64,000 bases of DNA from DASTPP01 sp035762175 (GTDB taxonomy: Bacteria > Myxococcota_A > Polyangia > Polyangiales > Polyangiaceae). The notes below the pieces were generated by a model. That model ran no database searches. It was not told the origin of the DNA and saw nothing but the letters and a program-made list of their open reading frames with translations. A program made the translations under genes and the position numbers. Shown one piece after another: positions 17,323 to 26,668 of this stretch (its first letter is position 1; each line of letters begins with the position of its first letter). The stretch spans positions 1 to 64,000 of the forward strand of contig DASTPP010000395.1 in NCBI GenBank assembly GCA_035762175.1. The letters run 5' to 3'.

Positions 17323-18579
17323 TCAGCCCTCGGACCCGGGCAGGAGGGCGAGCAAGAGCCGCTCGACCTCGTCGAGGGCGGGCGCGAGGCCCGAGGGGTG
17401 GTCGAGCCGGAGCGCGCCCTCGAGCTGGTGGTACTCGGCGGGCAGCTTGCGGCGCAGGCTCGCGAGCTCGCCCCAGGCCCAGGCGAGCGCCTGCGGGTCT
17501 TCGCGCAGGCCCCCGAGGCCGCGCACGAGCGAGCCGAGCGGGTCGTCGCGCCGCCGGAGCGCCTCGAGGTCGAGCCGCGGCTGGGTGCGCACGAGCACCT
17601 TCTCGACCCAGGCCTCGCCCCCGCTCGCGTCGGCCGCGGCGGCGCGCACCTCGCTGCGCCAGCGCTCGGGCTCGGCGCCGAGCGGCCCGTGCGCGTCCGA
17701 GCGGCCCTGCAAGACGACGCGCAGCGCGAGCGTGCGCCCCTCGGCCTCGCGCTGGTAGTGCCCCACGGCCTCGCGCACGCGGTCGACGACGTCGTCGCCC
17801 GAGCGGCAGGCCGAGGCGTCGACGACGCACTGGGCCCAGCGCACGACGTCGAGCGGGCGGTGCTCGACGCTCGTCGCCTTGCCGCCCTCGACCGTGACGA
17901 GCGTCGCGCCCTTCGGGCCGGTCTCGCGCGCGTGCCGCCCTTGCAGGTTGCCGCTGAAGACGACCCAGGGGTGCACGTGCAAGACCTCGCGCCGGTGCAC
18001 GTGCCCGAGCGCCCAGTAGTCGTAGCCCTTGTTGACGAGCGCCTCGAGGCGGCAGGGCGCGTAGGGCTCGTGCCCCTCGCGGCCGTCGACGCTGGTGTGC
18101 AAGACCCCGACGTTGAAGAGGCCCGGCAGCGGCGGCGGGTAGGCGGCGCCGAGGTCGGCGCTGACGGCGCGCGCGGCGAAGCCCTGGCCGTGCACCGCGA
18201 GGCCGAGCGGCTCGAGCACGTGGGTCTCGGGCCGCTCGGTCGAGAAGTCGACGACGCCCTCGGGCAGGCGCAGCGCGCGCGTCAGCTGGCTGGCCGCGTC
18301 GTGGTTGCCGCGCGCGAGAAAGACCCGCACGCCCGCCTCGCGCAGGCGCCCGAGCTGCGCGGCGAAGTGCAGCCCCGTGTGGTAGTCGCGCCAGTCGCCG
18401 TCGTAGAGGTCGCCGGCGACGACGAGCACGTCCGCCCGCTCGGCCAGGCAGAGCTCGACGAGGTTCGCGAGCGCGCGCCGCGTCGCCGAGCGCAGCGCCT
18501 CGACGGGGGCGCCCTCGTAGCGCTCGAGGCCCCGGAGGGGGCTGTCGAGGTGCAGATCGGCGGCGTGCACGAGCTTCAC
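17323..18579 (-). CDS. YhaO-like DNA repair exonuclease (metallophosphoesterase, Mre11/SbcD-like)
   Basis: 418 residues. Calcineurin-like phosphoesterase motifs are in order: ADLHLDSP (Asp/His, residues 7-14), GDLYDGD, GNHD and GHVH. A C-terminal region of about 150 residues is expected to contact the ATPase partner. It is predicted to be the Mn-dependent nuclease subunit with the adjacent YhaN-like ATPase. GTG at 18579 was chosen because it places MKLVHAADLHL at the N-terminus, as in the family; the longer frame upstream (to 18690) is Pro/Gly-rich and lies in the gap before the divergent uridine kinase. Confidence 0.92.
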   Translation of the reverse strand: MKLVHAADLHLDSPLRGLERYEGAPVEALRSATRRALANLVELCLAERADVLVVAGDLYDGDWRDYHTGLHFAAQLGRLREAGVRVFLARGNHDAASQLTRALRLPEGVVDFSTERPETHVLEPLGLAVHGQGFAARAVSADLGAAYPPPLPGLFNVGVLHTSVDGREGHEPYAPCRLEALVNKGYDYWALGHVHRREVLHVHPWVVFSGNLQGRHARETGPKGATLVTVEGGKATSVEHRPLDVVRWAQCVVDASACRSGDDVVDRVREAVGHYQREAEGRTLALRVVLQGRSDAHGPLGAEPERWRSEVRAAAADASGGEAWVEKVLVRTQPRLDLEALRRRDDPLGSLVRGLGGLREDPQALAWAWGELASLRRKLPAEYHQLEGALRLDHPSGLAPALDEVERLLLALLPGSEG

Positions 18580-18728
18580 GGCGGGGGCCCCGCGCGCCCC
18601 CGGGCGGGCGGCGGGCCCTCCGTGGTACCCCGGCCGGGCGCCGGCGGCCACTTTTCTGCCGGCGGGCCCCGGGGGCGGCCCGCGCGGCATGACACGCGCG
18701 GCGCAAGGTGTGCTACGCGCCGGGCCAA

Positions 18729-19355
18729 ATGCAGTCGCTCGTCATTGGCATCGCCGGCGGCACCGGCTCGGGCAAGACCACGGTCGCGCGCACCATCGCC
18801 GCGTCGCTGCCCAATGAAGAGGTCGCCACCCTCGAGCACGACGCCTACTACCGCGACCGGCCCGAGCTCACGTTCGACGAGCGCGCGGCGCTCAACTACG
18901 ACCACCCCGACGCCCTCGAGACCCCGCTGCTCGTCGAGCACCTGCGCTCGCTGCGGGCGGGCCTGCCGGTCGAGGTGCCCGTCTACGACTTCGCCACCCA
19001 CCGCCGCCTGCCCCGCTCGCGCACGCTGCGCCCGGCGCGGGTCATCATCGTCGAGGGCATCCTCGTGTTCACCGACGAAGAGCTGCGGCGCCTGCTCGAC
19101 ATCAAGATCTACGTCGACACCGACGCCGACGTCCGGGCCTTCCGGCGCATCCGCCGGGACATCGAGCAGCGCGGGCGCACCTTCCAGTCGGTGCGCGAGC
19201 AGTACTACCGCACCGTGCGCCCGATGCACCTGCAGTTCGTCGAGCCGTCCAAGCGCTACGCGAACGTCATCATCCCCGAGGGCGGCGAGAACGAGGTCGG
19301 CGTCGACCTGATCGTCAGCAAGCTGCGCCACGCGCTCGCCTCCCGCGGGGGCTGA
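18729..19355 (+). CDS. udk: Uridine kinase
   Basis: 208 residues, the usual length for bacterial Udk. P-loop GGTGSGKTT is at residues 10-18. The substrate-loop Asp-Tyr-Tyr (HDAYYRD), FDERAALNYDHPDA, VPVYDFATHRR and the VEGILVF strand are all hallmarks of the family. It phosphorylates uridine and cytidine to UMP/CMP in pyrimidine salvage, in the cytoplasm. ATG 18729 gives the canonical start; the frame opens seven codons earlier. Transcribed divergently from the yhaO-yhaN cluster. Confidence 0.95.
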   Translation: MQSLVIGIAGGTGSGKTTVARTIAASLPNEEVATLEHDAYYRDRPELTFDERAALNYDHPDALETPLLVEHLRSLRAGLPVEVPVYDFATHRRLPRSRTLRPARVIIVEGILVFTDEELRRLLDIKIYVDTDADVRAFRRIRRDIEQRGRTFQSVREQYYRTVRPMHLQFVEPSKRYANVIIPEGGENEVGVDLIVSKLRHALASRGG

Positions 19356-19494
19356 GGGCGCCCCGGCGGCCGGGGCGCGCCCGCCGCGCGAGCGCGCGCG
19401 CGCCTGTCGGCCCGGGCAGACGGCGGGGCGCGGCCCGCGCGGCGCGGCGGCGGGGGCCGGGCGGCTCGCCCCGCGCTCGGCGGCCCCTGGGGGG

Positions 19495-19523
19495 TTGACG
19501 GGTCTCGGGGCGGGCGGTTAGCG
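19495..19523 (+). promoter_or_regulatory. Candidate sigma-70-type promoter for the MBL/cNMP fusion gene
   Basis: TTGACG (19495-19500), a 17-bp spacer and TTAGCG (19518-19523) lie just upstream of the GTG at 19534. The -10 match is weak. If used, the transcript would start only a few bases before the GTG, giving an almost leaderless mRNA. Confidence 0.35.
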
Positions 19524-19533
19524 TTTTCGACCC

Positions 19534-21696
19534 GTGTCCGACGCCGTCATCGCCCTGTCCCGTGGCGGCTTGTACGTGCAGACCTCGGCCGGGCCGATTC
19601 AATTCGGCCTGCCGCCCGAGACGATCAAAGACTCGATGTCGCGCGGGCTCGCCGTGCCCGCGGTCTACGTCGTGCCGCACCAGCTCTTCGACCGGCACCG
19701 CGGCGTCAACGTCTCCGAGTGCGAGTTCCCCGCGTATTACAACTACTTTGTTTTGAAACGGCGCATCCGCCTGCTCGTCGACGACGCGTCGGTCGAGGCG
19801 CGGCTGCGCACGGTCTTCGGCGAGTCGCTCTTCGGCCCGGGCCCGGCGGCGGGCGAGGGCGAGTTCGCGCGCGAGCTGCCCGCGTCGGTGCGGCCCGACT
19901 TCGCGCGCGAGTTCGCGCACTTCCGGCGCGGCCCCGACGGCCGGCGCCTCGAGGTCGACACGCTCGTCGAGTTCCTGCGCTTCGGCGGCGACGGGCGGGC
20001 GGCGGTCGGCCCCGGCGTCGAGGTCGCGCTCGAGCCCGACGGCAGCTACGCGGTCGTCGACGGCGGGCGCGAGGTCGCGCGCCTGCCCGGCCGCATCGAC
20101 CTGCCGCGGCGTCTGTCGCGCCCGCCCGTCAGCACCGGCGCCCCCTTCGCGCCGCCCGCCTTCGGCGTCACCGTGCTCGGCTCGAGCCACGGCTTCGACC
20201 CCTCCGGCAAGACCACCGGCTTCGTGCTCTGGGTCGGCCACCGGGGCCTGCTCGTCGACCCGCCGGTCGACGCGACCGAGCTCTTGCGCGAGCAGGGCGT
20301 GCCCGCCCGCCTCATCGACGGGGTCATCCTCACGCACTGCCACGCCGACCACGACTCGGGCACCTTCCAGAAGCTGCTCGAAGAGCGGCGCGTGCACCTC
20401 TACACGACGCCCACGGTCCTGCGCTCGTTCCTCAAAAAATACGCCGCGCTCTCGGGGCTCAGCGAAGACCTGCTGCGGCGAACCTTCTCGTTCACCGCCG
20501 TCACCATCGGCGCCCCCGTGCCCGTGCACGGCGCCGAGTTCTGGTTCTTCTACACGCTGCACTCCATCCCCGCCCTCGGCTTCGAGGCCTTCTACGGCGG
20601 CAAGAGCCTCGCCTTCTCGGGCGACACGCTCTACGAGCCGGGCGCGCTCCGGCGCCTCGCCGACGAGGGCGTGCTCAGCCCCGGGCGCTACGCCGACCTC
20701 ATCGACTTCCCCTGGTACCACTCCGTCGTCCTGCACGAGGCCGGGGTGCCGCCGCTGCACACCCCCCTCGCCGCCCTCGCCGCCCTGCCCGACGAGGCCA
20801 AGCGGCGGCTCTACCTCGTGCACGTCGCCGAGCGCGACGTGCCGCCCGAGCTCGGGCTGAAGGTCGCGCGCGTCGGGCTCGAGCACACCCTGCGCATCGA
20901 CGTCGCGCCCCCGCCGCGCGGCGAGGCCATCGACGTGCTCGAGGCCATCTGCGCCGTCGAGCTCTTCCGCGATTTCCCGCTCGCGCGCGCCGGCGAGATC
21001 TTGCACGCCGCGCGGCGCGAGCGCGCGTCGGCCGGGCAGGTGGTCATCCGCCAGGGCACCGAGGGCGATGCCTTCTACATCATCGCCTCGGGTGCCGTGG
21101 CCGTCATGCAGAACGGCGTCGAGATCAAGACCTACGTCGCCGGCGACTACTTCGGCGAGACCGCCCTCGTGCTCGGCCAGCCCCGCAACGCCGACGTCGT
21201 CGCCAAGACCGACGCCGAGCTCGTGGCCTTCGACAGCTACGACTTCCTCTACCTGCTGCGCGGCACCGACATCCCCGAGCGGCTCGTGCGCCTGGCGCTC
21301 GCCCGCTCCGAGCGCTCCTGGGAGGTGCTCGAGCGGAACCTCTCGCTCCGCCCGCTCACGACCTCGCAGAAGACGCAGTTCCAGTCGTACCTCACCTCGC
21401 GCGCGGCCTCCGCCGGCGAGGCGCTCTGGCGCGCGGGCGAGCCGCCGGGCGCCGCCTACCTCGTCGACGACGCCGAGGTCGCGCTCGAGCGGCCCCCCGA
21501 CCCGCCCGCGAACTTCCGCTCCGGCGCCTTCGTCGGCGAGTTCGACGCGCTCGTGCACGGCGCCCCCGCCGCCTCGTCGGCGCGCGTGCTCAAGGCGGGC
21601 CGGCTCTTCGCCGTCGCCCGCGACGACCTGCGCCGGCTCTTCCGCGACAACCCCGGCGTCTTCGTCGCCCTCGTCGGCACCAAGTTCGTCGAGTGA
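19534..21696 (+). CDS. Metallo-beta-lactamase fold / cyclic-nucleotide-binding fusion protein
   Basis: 720 residues from GTG 19534. The central metallo-beta-lactamase domain has HCHADH (H268, H270, D272, H273), with further ligands likely in FSGDTLYEPG and LVHVAERD. It is followed by a cyclic-nucleotide-binding domain (about 470-590: VIRQGTEGDAFYIIASGAV, GDYFGETALVLGQPRNADVV) and a weaker second one near the C-terminus. The N-terminal ~190 residues are unassigned. The design suggests a hydrolase, perhaps cyclic-nucleotide phosphodiesterase-like, gated by cAMP or cGMP, in the cytoplasm. The substrate is not established by the sequence. Confidence 0.88.
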   Translation: MSDAVIALSRGGLYVQTSAGPIQFGLPPETIKDSMSRGLAVPAVYVVPHQLFDRHRGVNVSECEFPAYYNYFVLKRRIRLLVDDASVEARLRTVFGESLFGPGPAAGEGEFARELPASVRPDFAREFAHFRRGPDGRRLEVDTLVEFLRFGGDGRAAVGPGVEVALEPDGSYAVVDGGREVARLPGRIDLPRRLSRPPVSTGAPFAPPAFGVTVLGSSHGFDPSGKTTGFVLWVGHRGLLVDPPVDATELLREQGVPARLIDGVILTHCHADHDSGTFQKLLEERRVHLYTTPTVLRSFLKKYAALSGLSEDLLRRTFSFTAVTIGAPVPVHGAEFWFFYTLHSIPALGFEAFYGGKSLAFSGDTLYEPGALRRLADEGVLSPGRYADLIDFPWYHSVVLHEAGVPPLHTPLAALAALPDEAKRRLYLVHVAERDVPPELGLKVARVGLEHTLRIDVAPPPRGEAIDVLEAICAVELFRDFPLARAGEILHAARRERASAGQVVIRQGTEGDAFYIIASGAVAVMQNGVEIKTYVAGDYFGETALVLGQPRNADVVAKTDAELVAFDSYDFLYLLRGTDIPERLVRLALARSERSWEVLERNLSLRPLTTSQKTQFQSYLTSRAASAGEALWRAGEPPGAAYLVDDAEVALERPPDPPANFRSGAFVGEFDALVHGAPAASSARVLKAGRLFAVARDDLRRLFRDNPGVFVALVGTKFVE

Positions 21697-21743
21697 GGCG
21701 CGCCGGCGGGCGGCCTTCGCCTCGCCCGCCCCCCGAACCGCCT

Positions 21744-22652
21744 TCAGCGTCGCGGTTGCCGGCCGCCGCCGGGGCCCGCGCGCGGCGGGGGCGGCTTGCG
21801 CTCGCAGAGCACGAAGCCGGTCGCCTGATCGCAGCGGGTGTTGGTCATGCCGAGGCCGAAGGCGCCCGCGCGCATCCGCACGCAGGCCGCGCCGCCGACC
21901 GGCCGCGGCTCGCCGCCGCCCCAGGGCGGGGTGGACGGCGTGGCGTAGTTCCAAGGGTCGTCGTTGAGCCAGCGGAACGACGGGGCGAGCTCGGCCTGGG
22001 TGACCTTTTCGGGCGCGAGCGCGGTGGCGGCGCCCAGCCACACGTCCGACGTCACCACGCCGTACGTGCCCGTCGACAGCGCGCCGGTCACCTGGCCATA
22101 CGCCGTCAGCGTGTCGGGGCCGCCGAGCCGGGCGCCGTCGAACGCTTTGCAATCGGCGTCGGCCTGGCTTTGCGTCCACGTGGTGCGGTCGCTCGGGGGG
22201 CGCGCCTTCGAGGTGGCGTGCATCAAAAAGAAGCAAGAGCCCGGCTCGCCCGGCACGCCGAACTCGTCGCGCCCCGCGTCGCAGTCGACCGGCGCGCCGC
22301 CCGCGCCGCCCTGGCCCGCCACCCCGCCGGTGCCGCCCATGCCGCCCGGCGCACCCCCCGTGCCCGCGCCGCCCCCGCCGCCCGCGCTACCCCCGGCGCC
22401 CGCGCCGCCACCCCCGCCCGCACCGCCTTCGCCGCCGCCCCCGGCGCCCGCGCCGCCCGCGCCGCCCGTGCCATTCGCCGCGCCGGCCGCGCCCGTCGCG
22501 CCCATCGCGCCGGCCGGCCCCCCGCCCCCCGTGCCCGCCGTGCTGCCGTTCGGGCCGAGCCCGTCGGAATCGAGAGAGCAATGCCAAAGCAGGCTGCTCA
22601 GCAGCGCCCACATCAGCAGCTTGTGGCTTTGGGCTCCCGTCACGCCGACCAT
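21744..22652 (-). CDS. Gly-rich lipoprotein with a C-type lectin-like domain
   Basis: 302 residues. A signal segment KLLMWALLSSLLWHC gives C25 as possible lipidation site (unusual LWHC lipobox). A Gly/Ala linker of about 85 residues (GGxGG repeats, common in myxobacterial surface proteins) is followed by a C-type-lectin-like domain. The domain shows CFFLMH, W..SQADADCKA, ARLGG, DVWLGA, the WLND..W region and the final TRC....GFVLCER. Probably an outer-surface carbohydrate or protein-binding lipoprotein. ATG 22652 was chosen as the nearest Met before the signal segment. Confidence 0.8.
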   Translation of the reverse strand: MVGVTGAQSHKLLMWALLSSLLWHCSLDSDGLGPNGSTAGTGGGGPAGAMGATGAAGAANGTGGAGGAGAGGGGEGGAGGGGGAGAGGSAGGGGGAGTGGAPGGMGGTGGVAGQGGAGGAPVDCDAGRDEFGVPGEPGSCFFLMHATSKARPPSDRTTWTQSQADADCKAFDGARLGGPDTLTAYGQVTGALSTGTYGVVTSDVWLGAATALAPEKVTQAELAPSFRWLNDDPWNYATPSTPPWGGGEPRPVGGAACVRMRAGAFGLGMTNTRCDQATGFVLCERKPPPPRAGPGGGRQPRR

Positions 22653-23183
22653 TTCGGGCTTGCCGTCCTGAGGCGTCAACCCCTGGCGCACTGCGCCGCC
22701 GTGCGTCCGGCCGCTCGTTCGGGCCTCTGCCGGCTTCGGCCGAGCGGCCGCGCTCGGGCTCGCCGCTGCGCCCGCGCTTGGGGCCGCGGAAGGGCCGTCG
22801 CGTTGGCGTTTGATGCCGAGGAAGGGCCGTCGCGTCGGCGTTCGGGGCCGAGGGAGGGCCGCCTCGCGCGCCGCGGGGGTGGGCCGATCGAGGGGCGTTC
22901 GCGCGGGGCGAGGCGGAGCTTCGTCGCGGACGGCGCGCTCTCGCATCGGGCGCGCGCGGCGCCGAGATCGCCTCGGCGAGCGCGTCGCGGCCCTTTGGGG
23001 GCGGGACGGGCGAATGCGAAGGCCCGTTGCTCCGTCGAACGGCAGGCCACCGGCGCCGGCCGGGGGCTTCGGGCCTCGCCGGCCGACGCCGGGGCGGCCC
23101 GGAGAAACGTTTCGGCGGGGCAAAAAGGCCCTCGGCACCCGCCGCCATCGGGGCTACACGCGGCAGAGAAAGGTACGACAGCC
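22653..23183. other. 531-bp gap between divergent genes
   Basis: No supported gene. It holds the 32-bp repeats at 22789-22870 and otherwise featureless GC-rich sequence. Promoters for the lectin lipoprotein (leftward) and the chalcone-isomerase-like gene (rightward) must lie here, but none is recognisable. GAGAAAGG just before 23184 is the probable ribosome-binding site of the latter. Confidence 0.5.
22789..22870. repeat. 32-bp tandem repeat, two full copies and a partial
   Basis: Units 22789-22820 and 22821-22852 start GAAGGGCCGTCGCG and end GCCGAG; a partial third follows at 22853-22870 (GGAGGGCCGCC). Intergenic. Confidence 0.7.
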
Positions 23184-23738
23184 ATGGAGAAACTGGGACG
23201 GCGCGTCATGATCGGGGCGATGGCCCTCGCGACGCTGGCGGCGGCCGGCGGCGCCTTCGCCCTCGAGCCGGGCAAAGACGGTTACTACCTCACGGGCAGC
23301 GCCACGCGCGTCAAGAAGGTCGTCCTCGTGAACGTCAAGGTGTACGAGGTCAATCACTACATGAAGGCGCTGCCCGACAAGAAGTCGAAGCAGGCCGTGG
23401 TCGACGCCGCGTGCGACAAGAAGTTCGTCTTGCGCATGCTGCGCGACGTCGAGGCCGAGAAGATGCGCGAGGCGCTGACCGAGTCGTACGGCCGCACGGG
23501 CGCCGACAAGGCCAAGATCGCGCAGCTTCTCAACACGCTTTCGACCGAGCTCAAAGAGAACTCGTACCTCATCTTCGCCTACAACGCCGAGCAGAAGGTG
23601 ACGATGCTCAAGGTGGGCGACAAGCAGGTGTCGGTCGGCGGCGAAGACTTCATGAAGGCCACGTGGAACATCTGGTTCGGCGGCGGCATCAGCGACCAGC
23701 CGGGCATCGGCGACCAGCTCATCGCCAAGCTGCCCTGA
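23184..23738 (+). CDS. Secreted chalcone isomerase-like protein
   Basis: 184 residues with a Sec signal peptide (cleavage likely after AFA, residue 26). The mature part resembles bacterial chalcone-isomerase-like (CHI-fold) proteins: VKVYEVNHYMKALP, KKFVLRMLRDVEAEKMREAL, a helix with LLNTLSTELKENSYLIFAY, and the C-terminal ATWNIWFGGGISD. These are periplasmic and probably bind fatty acids or similar ligands rather than catalyse flavonoid chemistry. ATG 23184 has GAGAAAGG upstream. Confidence 0.85.
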   Translation: MEKLGRRVMIGAMALATLAAAGGAFALEPGKDGYYLTGSATRVKKVVLVNVKVYEVNHYMKALPDKKSKQAVVDAACDKKFVLRMLRDVEAEKMREALTESYGRTGADKAKIAQLLNTLSTELKENSYLIFAYNAEQKVTMLKVGDKQVSVGGEDFMKATWNIWFGGGISDQPGIGDQLIAKLP

Positions 23739-23824
23739 GGCGGCGCCGGGCGGGGGCCGCGGGGGGGCCGGCGCGCCATCGGGCGCCCCGGCCGCGGCCC
23801 GGGGGTGCTAGCCTCGCGGCGACC

Positions 23825-24697
23825 ATGGCTAGCAAGCGGTTCGGGGGGCGGGCGGCGCTCGTGACGGGCGCCGCCGGGGGCATCGGCTTCGAGACGGCGC
23901 GGGCGCTCGGGGCGGCGGGGGCGCGGCTCGTGCTCTGCGACGTGCTCGGCGACGGGCTCGAGGCGGCGGCCGCGGCGCTCGCGCGCGAGGGCGCCGAGGT
24001 CGCGCTCGCCGAGCGGGTCGACGTCGCCGACCGCGAGGCGATGCGCGCCTTCGCCGGGCGCGTCGGCCGCGCGGTGGGCGCGCTCGACGTGCTCGTCAAC
24101 AACGCCGGCGTCGCCCACGGCGGCAGTTTTCTCGACACGCCGCTCGAAGACTGGGACTGGCTGCTCTCGATCAACGTGCTCGGCGTCGTGCACGGCTGCC
24201 ACTTCTTCGTGCCGCCGATGGTGGCGAGCGGGCGCGGCGGCCACGTCGTCAACGTCGCCTCGCTCGCCGGGCTCGTCGCCCCGCCCAAACTCGGCGCCTA
24301 CGCGGCCTCGAAGTTCGCCGTGGTCGGGCTGTCCGAGTCGCTGCGGCTCGAGCTCCGGCCGCACCGCGTCGCCGTCAGCGTCGTCTGCCCCGGCCTCATC
24401 GACACGGGCATGCACCGGCGGGCGCGGCTGCGCGGGGCCGCCGACCTCGAGGGCGCGCGGCGCGAGCTCGACGCGATCTACCGCCGCCGCAACGTCAGCG
24501 CCGCCGACGTCGCCGCCCAGATCGTGCGGGCGATCGGCGGCGGCCGGGCCGTCGTGCCGGTCGCCGCCGACGCCTGGGGCCTCTACTGGCTCAAGCGCCT
24601 GTCGCCCGGCGCGCTCGAGTGGCTGAGCGGCGCGCTCTCCGAACGCTTCGACCCCTTGCGACGGCGCGACGGCGAGCGCCGCCAGGTGCCCGAATGA
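23825..24697 (+). CDS. Short-chain dehydrogenase/reductase (SDR)
   Basis: 290 residues. The classical SDR cofactor motif TGAAGGIG is at 14-21, NNAG at 92-95, catalytic Ser146 (NVASLAG), Tyr159 and Lys163 (YAASK). CDV with an acidic residue after the second strand (D39) suggests NAD(H) preference. Its C-terminal extension (LYWLKRLSPGALEWLSGALS) is seen in SDRs acting on hydrophobic substrates at membranes. The stop overlaps the ATG of the next gene (ATGA, 24694-24697), so the two are translationally coupled. Substrate unknown. Confidence 0.92.
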   Translation: MASKRFGGRAALVTGAAGGIGFETARALGAAGARLVLCDVLGDGLEAAAAALAREGAEVALAERVDVADREAMRAFAGRVGRAVGALDVLVNNAGVAHGGSFLDTPLEDWDWLLSINVLGVVHGCHFFVPPMVASGRGGHVVNVASLAGLVAPPKLGAYAASKFAVVGLSESLRLELRPHRVAVSVVCPGLIDTGMHRRARLRGAADLEGARRELDAIYRRRNVSAADVAAQIVRAIGGGRAVVPVAADAWGLYWLKRLSPGALEWLSGALSERFDPLRRRDGERRQVPE

Positions 24698-25743
24698 CCA
24701 TCGACCCGAACGACCCCCCGACGCGCGCGCTGCTCGGCGAGCTGCGCGCCCGCCAGGCCGCCTTCCTGCTCGAGCGCATGGCCTCGCCCCGCGCCGAGGC
24801 CGAGTGGCGCGAGAACTTCGGCGCCGTCGCCCGCGCCCTGCTCGCCCGGCCCCTCGAGGCGCTGGTGCCCCGGCCCCGGCTCGAGGCCGCGCTCGAGCAG
24901 GCGCTCTCGGCCGAGGCGGCCCGCTCGGCGCTCGCGCCCCTGACGCGCGCGGCGCTGCCCCTGCTCTTGCGCGAGCTGCGCGCCCGGGGCGAGCCGATCG
25001 GCGACTTCGTGCCCGGCGAGGCGCGCGAGGCGCTCGACGCCCTGCTCGCGCGCCCGGGGCTCGTGCCCGAGCGGCTCGTGCGCGAGGTGCTCGAGCACGA
25101 CGCGGTCGAGGCGGTGATGCGCGACGTCTTGGGCGACGTGCTCGGCGAGTTCTCCGAGAAGGTGAACCCCTTCTTCGCCGAGTGGGGCCTGCCCGCGCTG
25201 CTCAAGCGCTGGTCGCCGCTCGCCGCGGGCGCCGTCACGAAGGCGCTCGAGGGCGTGCGCGACGAGTTCAACCGCCGGCTCGAGCCCGAGACCCGGCGCT
25301 TCTTGCAGGCCGTCACGCGCCGCTCGCTGCGGAGCGCCGCCGACGCCGCCGTGGCCCAGCAGGACGGCCCGAAGTTCGTCGCCCTGCGCCGGCACCTGGC
25401 CGCCTGGCTGCTCGAGCAGCGGTTCGCCGAGCTCTTGCTCGGCGTCGACCAGGCGGGCGAGGCGATGCTCGGGCGCATGGGCCCGCCCATCGGAGAGCGG
25501 CTCGCGGCGCACGAGGGCCTGCGGCAGCGCCGGCGCGAGGCGCTCGACGAGCTCTACCGCGCCTTCGGCCCGAAGAGCGCGGCCGAGATCCTGGCCGAGC
25601 TCGGCGTCGAATTCCGACCCGACCCCGGCCCCTTGGCCGACCTGCTCTGGCCCGCGGTCGCGGCCGCCCTGACCAGCGAGCCCGGGCGCGCCTGGGTCGC
25701 CTCGCTCGTCGACGAATTTTACGACGGTCTGCTCGCGGGCTGA
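24694..25743 (+). CDS. Helical hypothetical protein coupled to an SDR
   Basis: 349 residues, almost all predicted helix with amphipathic Leu/Ala/Arg/Glu patterns, and no signal peptide, Cys motif or membrane segment. Landmarks include FLLERMASPRAEAEWRENFG near the start and LVDEFYDGLLAG at the end. I do not recognise the family. Coupling to the SDR by ATGA overlap implies a shared process. GC3 and amino-acid balance support it as a real gene. Confidence 0.8.
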   Translation: MTIDPNDPPTRALLGELRARQAAFLLERMASPRAEAEWRENFGAVARALLARPLEALVPRPRLEAALEQALSAEAARSALAPLTRAALPLLLRELRARGEPIGDFVPGEAREALDALLARPGLVPERLVREVLEHDAVEAVMRDVLGDVLGEFSEKVNPFFAEWGLPALLKRWSPLAAGAVTKALEGVRDEFNRRLEPETRRFLQAVTRRSLRSAADAAVAQQDGPKFVALRRHLAAWLLEQRFAELLLGVDQAGEAMLGRMGPPIGERLAAHEGLRQRRREALDELYRAFGPKSAAEILAELGVEFRPDPGPLADLLWPAVAAALTSEPGRAWVASLVDEFYDGLLAG

Positions 25744-25854
25744 GCGCCGGCGCGCGGGCGTTCGGGGCGGGGCATTCCGCCCCGGGGCGCGTCGCCACGC
25801 ATCTTGACGTGGCCCCCACGCTGGTCATGCTGAGGGCGTCCGCGAAACGCCACC

Positions 25855-26592
25855 TTGTCCCGATCGTACTGCCCCCACTGCCGTCAAGACGCCCCCGTCG
25901 TCGTGCGCGATCTGGGCGCGCGCTGCGTCGCCTGCGGCCGCCCGCGCCCGCCCCTCGGGCCGACGGCCGTCAACCTCGCCGGCCGCCCCTCGCAGCTCGG
26001 CGGCTCGCTCGCGCGCGGGCTCGGCTACGGCATCGGCTCCTTCGCCCTTTTGGCCTCGGCCTTCGTCGCGTGGCTGCTGCAGGCCATCTTCTCCGAGGGC
26101 ATCGTCGGCTACGTCGTGGCCGCCCCCATGGCCGCCCTCGGGCTCGTGCTGGCGACGCTGCTCGTGCGCGGCGGCTCGTCGCTGCGCCGCACCGGCGAGC
26201 AGGCCGAGCGCGAGGCCAAAGAGCGTGCGGTCTGGGCCCTCGCCGCGCGCGCCGGCGGCAGCGTGACGGCGCCCGAGGTCGCGCGCGCCCTCGGCGTCTC
26301 GTCGCCCGAGGCCGACGCCTTCCTGACCGCGTGGGCCGAGCGCGACGTCGACCAACTGCGCGTCGAGGTCGACGAGCGCGGCCGCCTGCTCTACCAGTTC
26401 CCCTCGCTCCTGCCCCCCTCGCCGCCGCGGCCCGCGGCTCTGCGCGTCGAGGCGCCCGCCCCGCCCCCCGCGCGGGCGCCCGAGGCCGCCTCGAAGCTCC
26501 GCCTCGCGCCCGGCGCCGCCCTCGAAGAGGCCGCCGAGGCGCAGGCGCTCGCCGAAGCCCAGGCCGAAGGGCGCGGGCAGGCCTCGTCGTAG
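25855..26592 (+). CDS. Zinc-ribbon membrane protein with a winged-helix-like segment
   Basis: 245 residues. The N-terminal zinc ribbon has CPHC (6-9) and CVAC (24-27). Two hydrophobic helices follow (about 54-76 and 80-104), then a cytoplasmic helical segment ALAARAGGSVTAPEVARALG and SSPEADAFLTAW, resembling a winged helix. The tail is Pro/Ala/Glu-rich. The start must be TTG 25855, since a TGA blocks the frame just upstream and no ATG or GTG precedes the zinc motif. Function unknown; a membrane-bound regulator is one reading. Confidence 0.72.
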   Translation: MSRSYCPHCRQDAPVVVRDLGARCVACGRPRPPLGPTAVNLAGRPSQLGGSLARGLGYGIGSFALLASAFVAWLLQAIFSEGIVGYVVAAPMAALGLVLATLLVRGGSSLRRTGEQAEREAKERAVWALAARAGGSVTAPEVARALGVSSPEADAFLTAWAERDVDQLRVEVDERGRLLYQFPSLLPPSPPRPAALRVEAPAPPPARAPEAASKLRLAPGAALEEAAEAQALAEAQAEGRGQASS

Positions 26593-26668
26593 GGCGCTCC
26601 GTGCCGTGCGCGACGCCGGCGAGGCCCGGGGGGCCCGCAGCGCGCCCAAGGCGCGGCGGCCGCCTCGA

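Noticed and set aside
21744..23138. Long version of the lectin lipoprotein starting at 23138
   Set aside because: The extra 162 N-terminal residues are Arg/Pro-rich, read through the 32-bp repeats and would bury the signal peptide.
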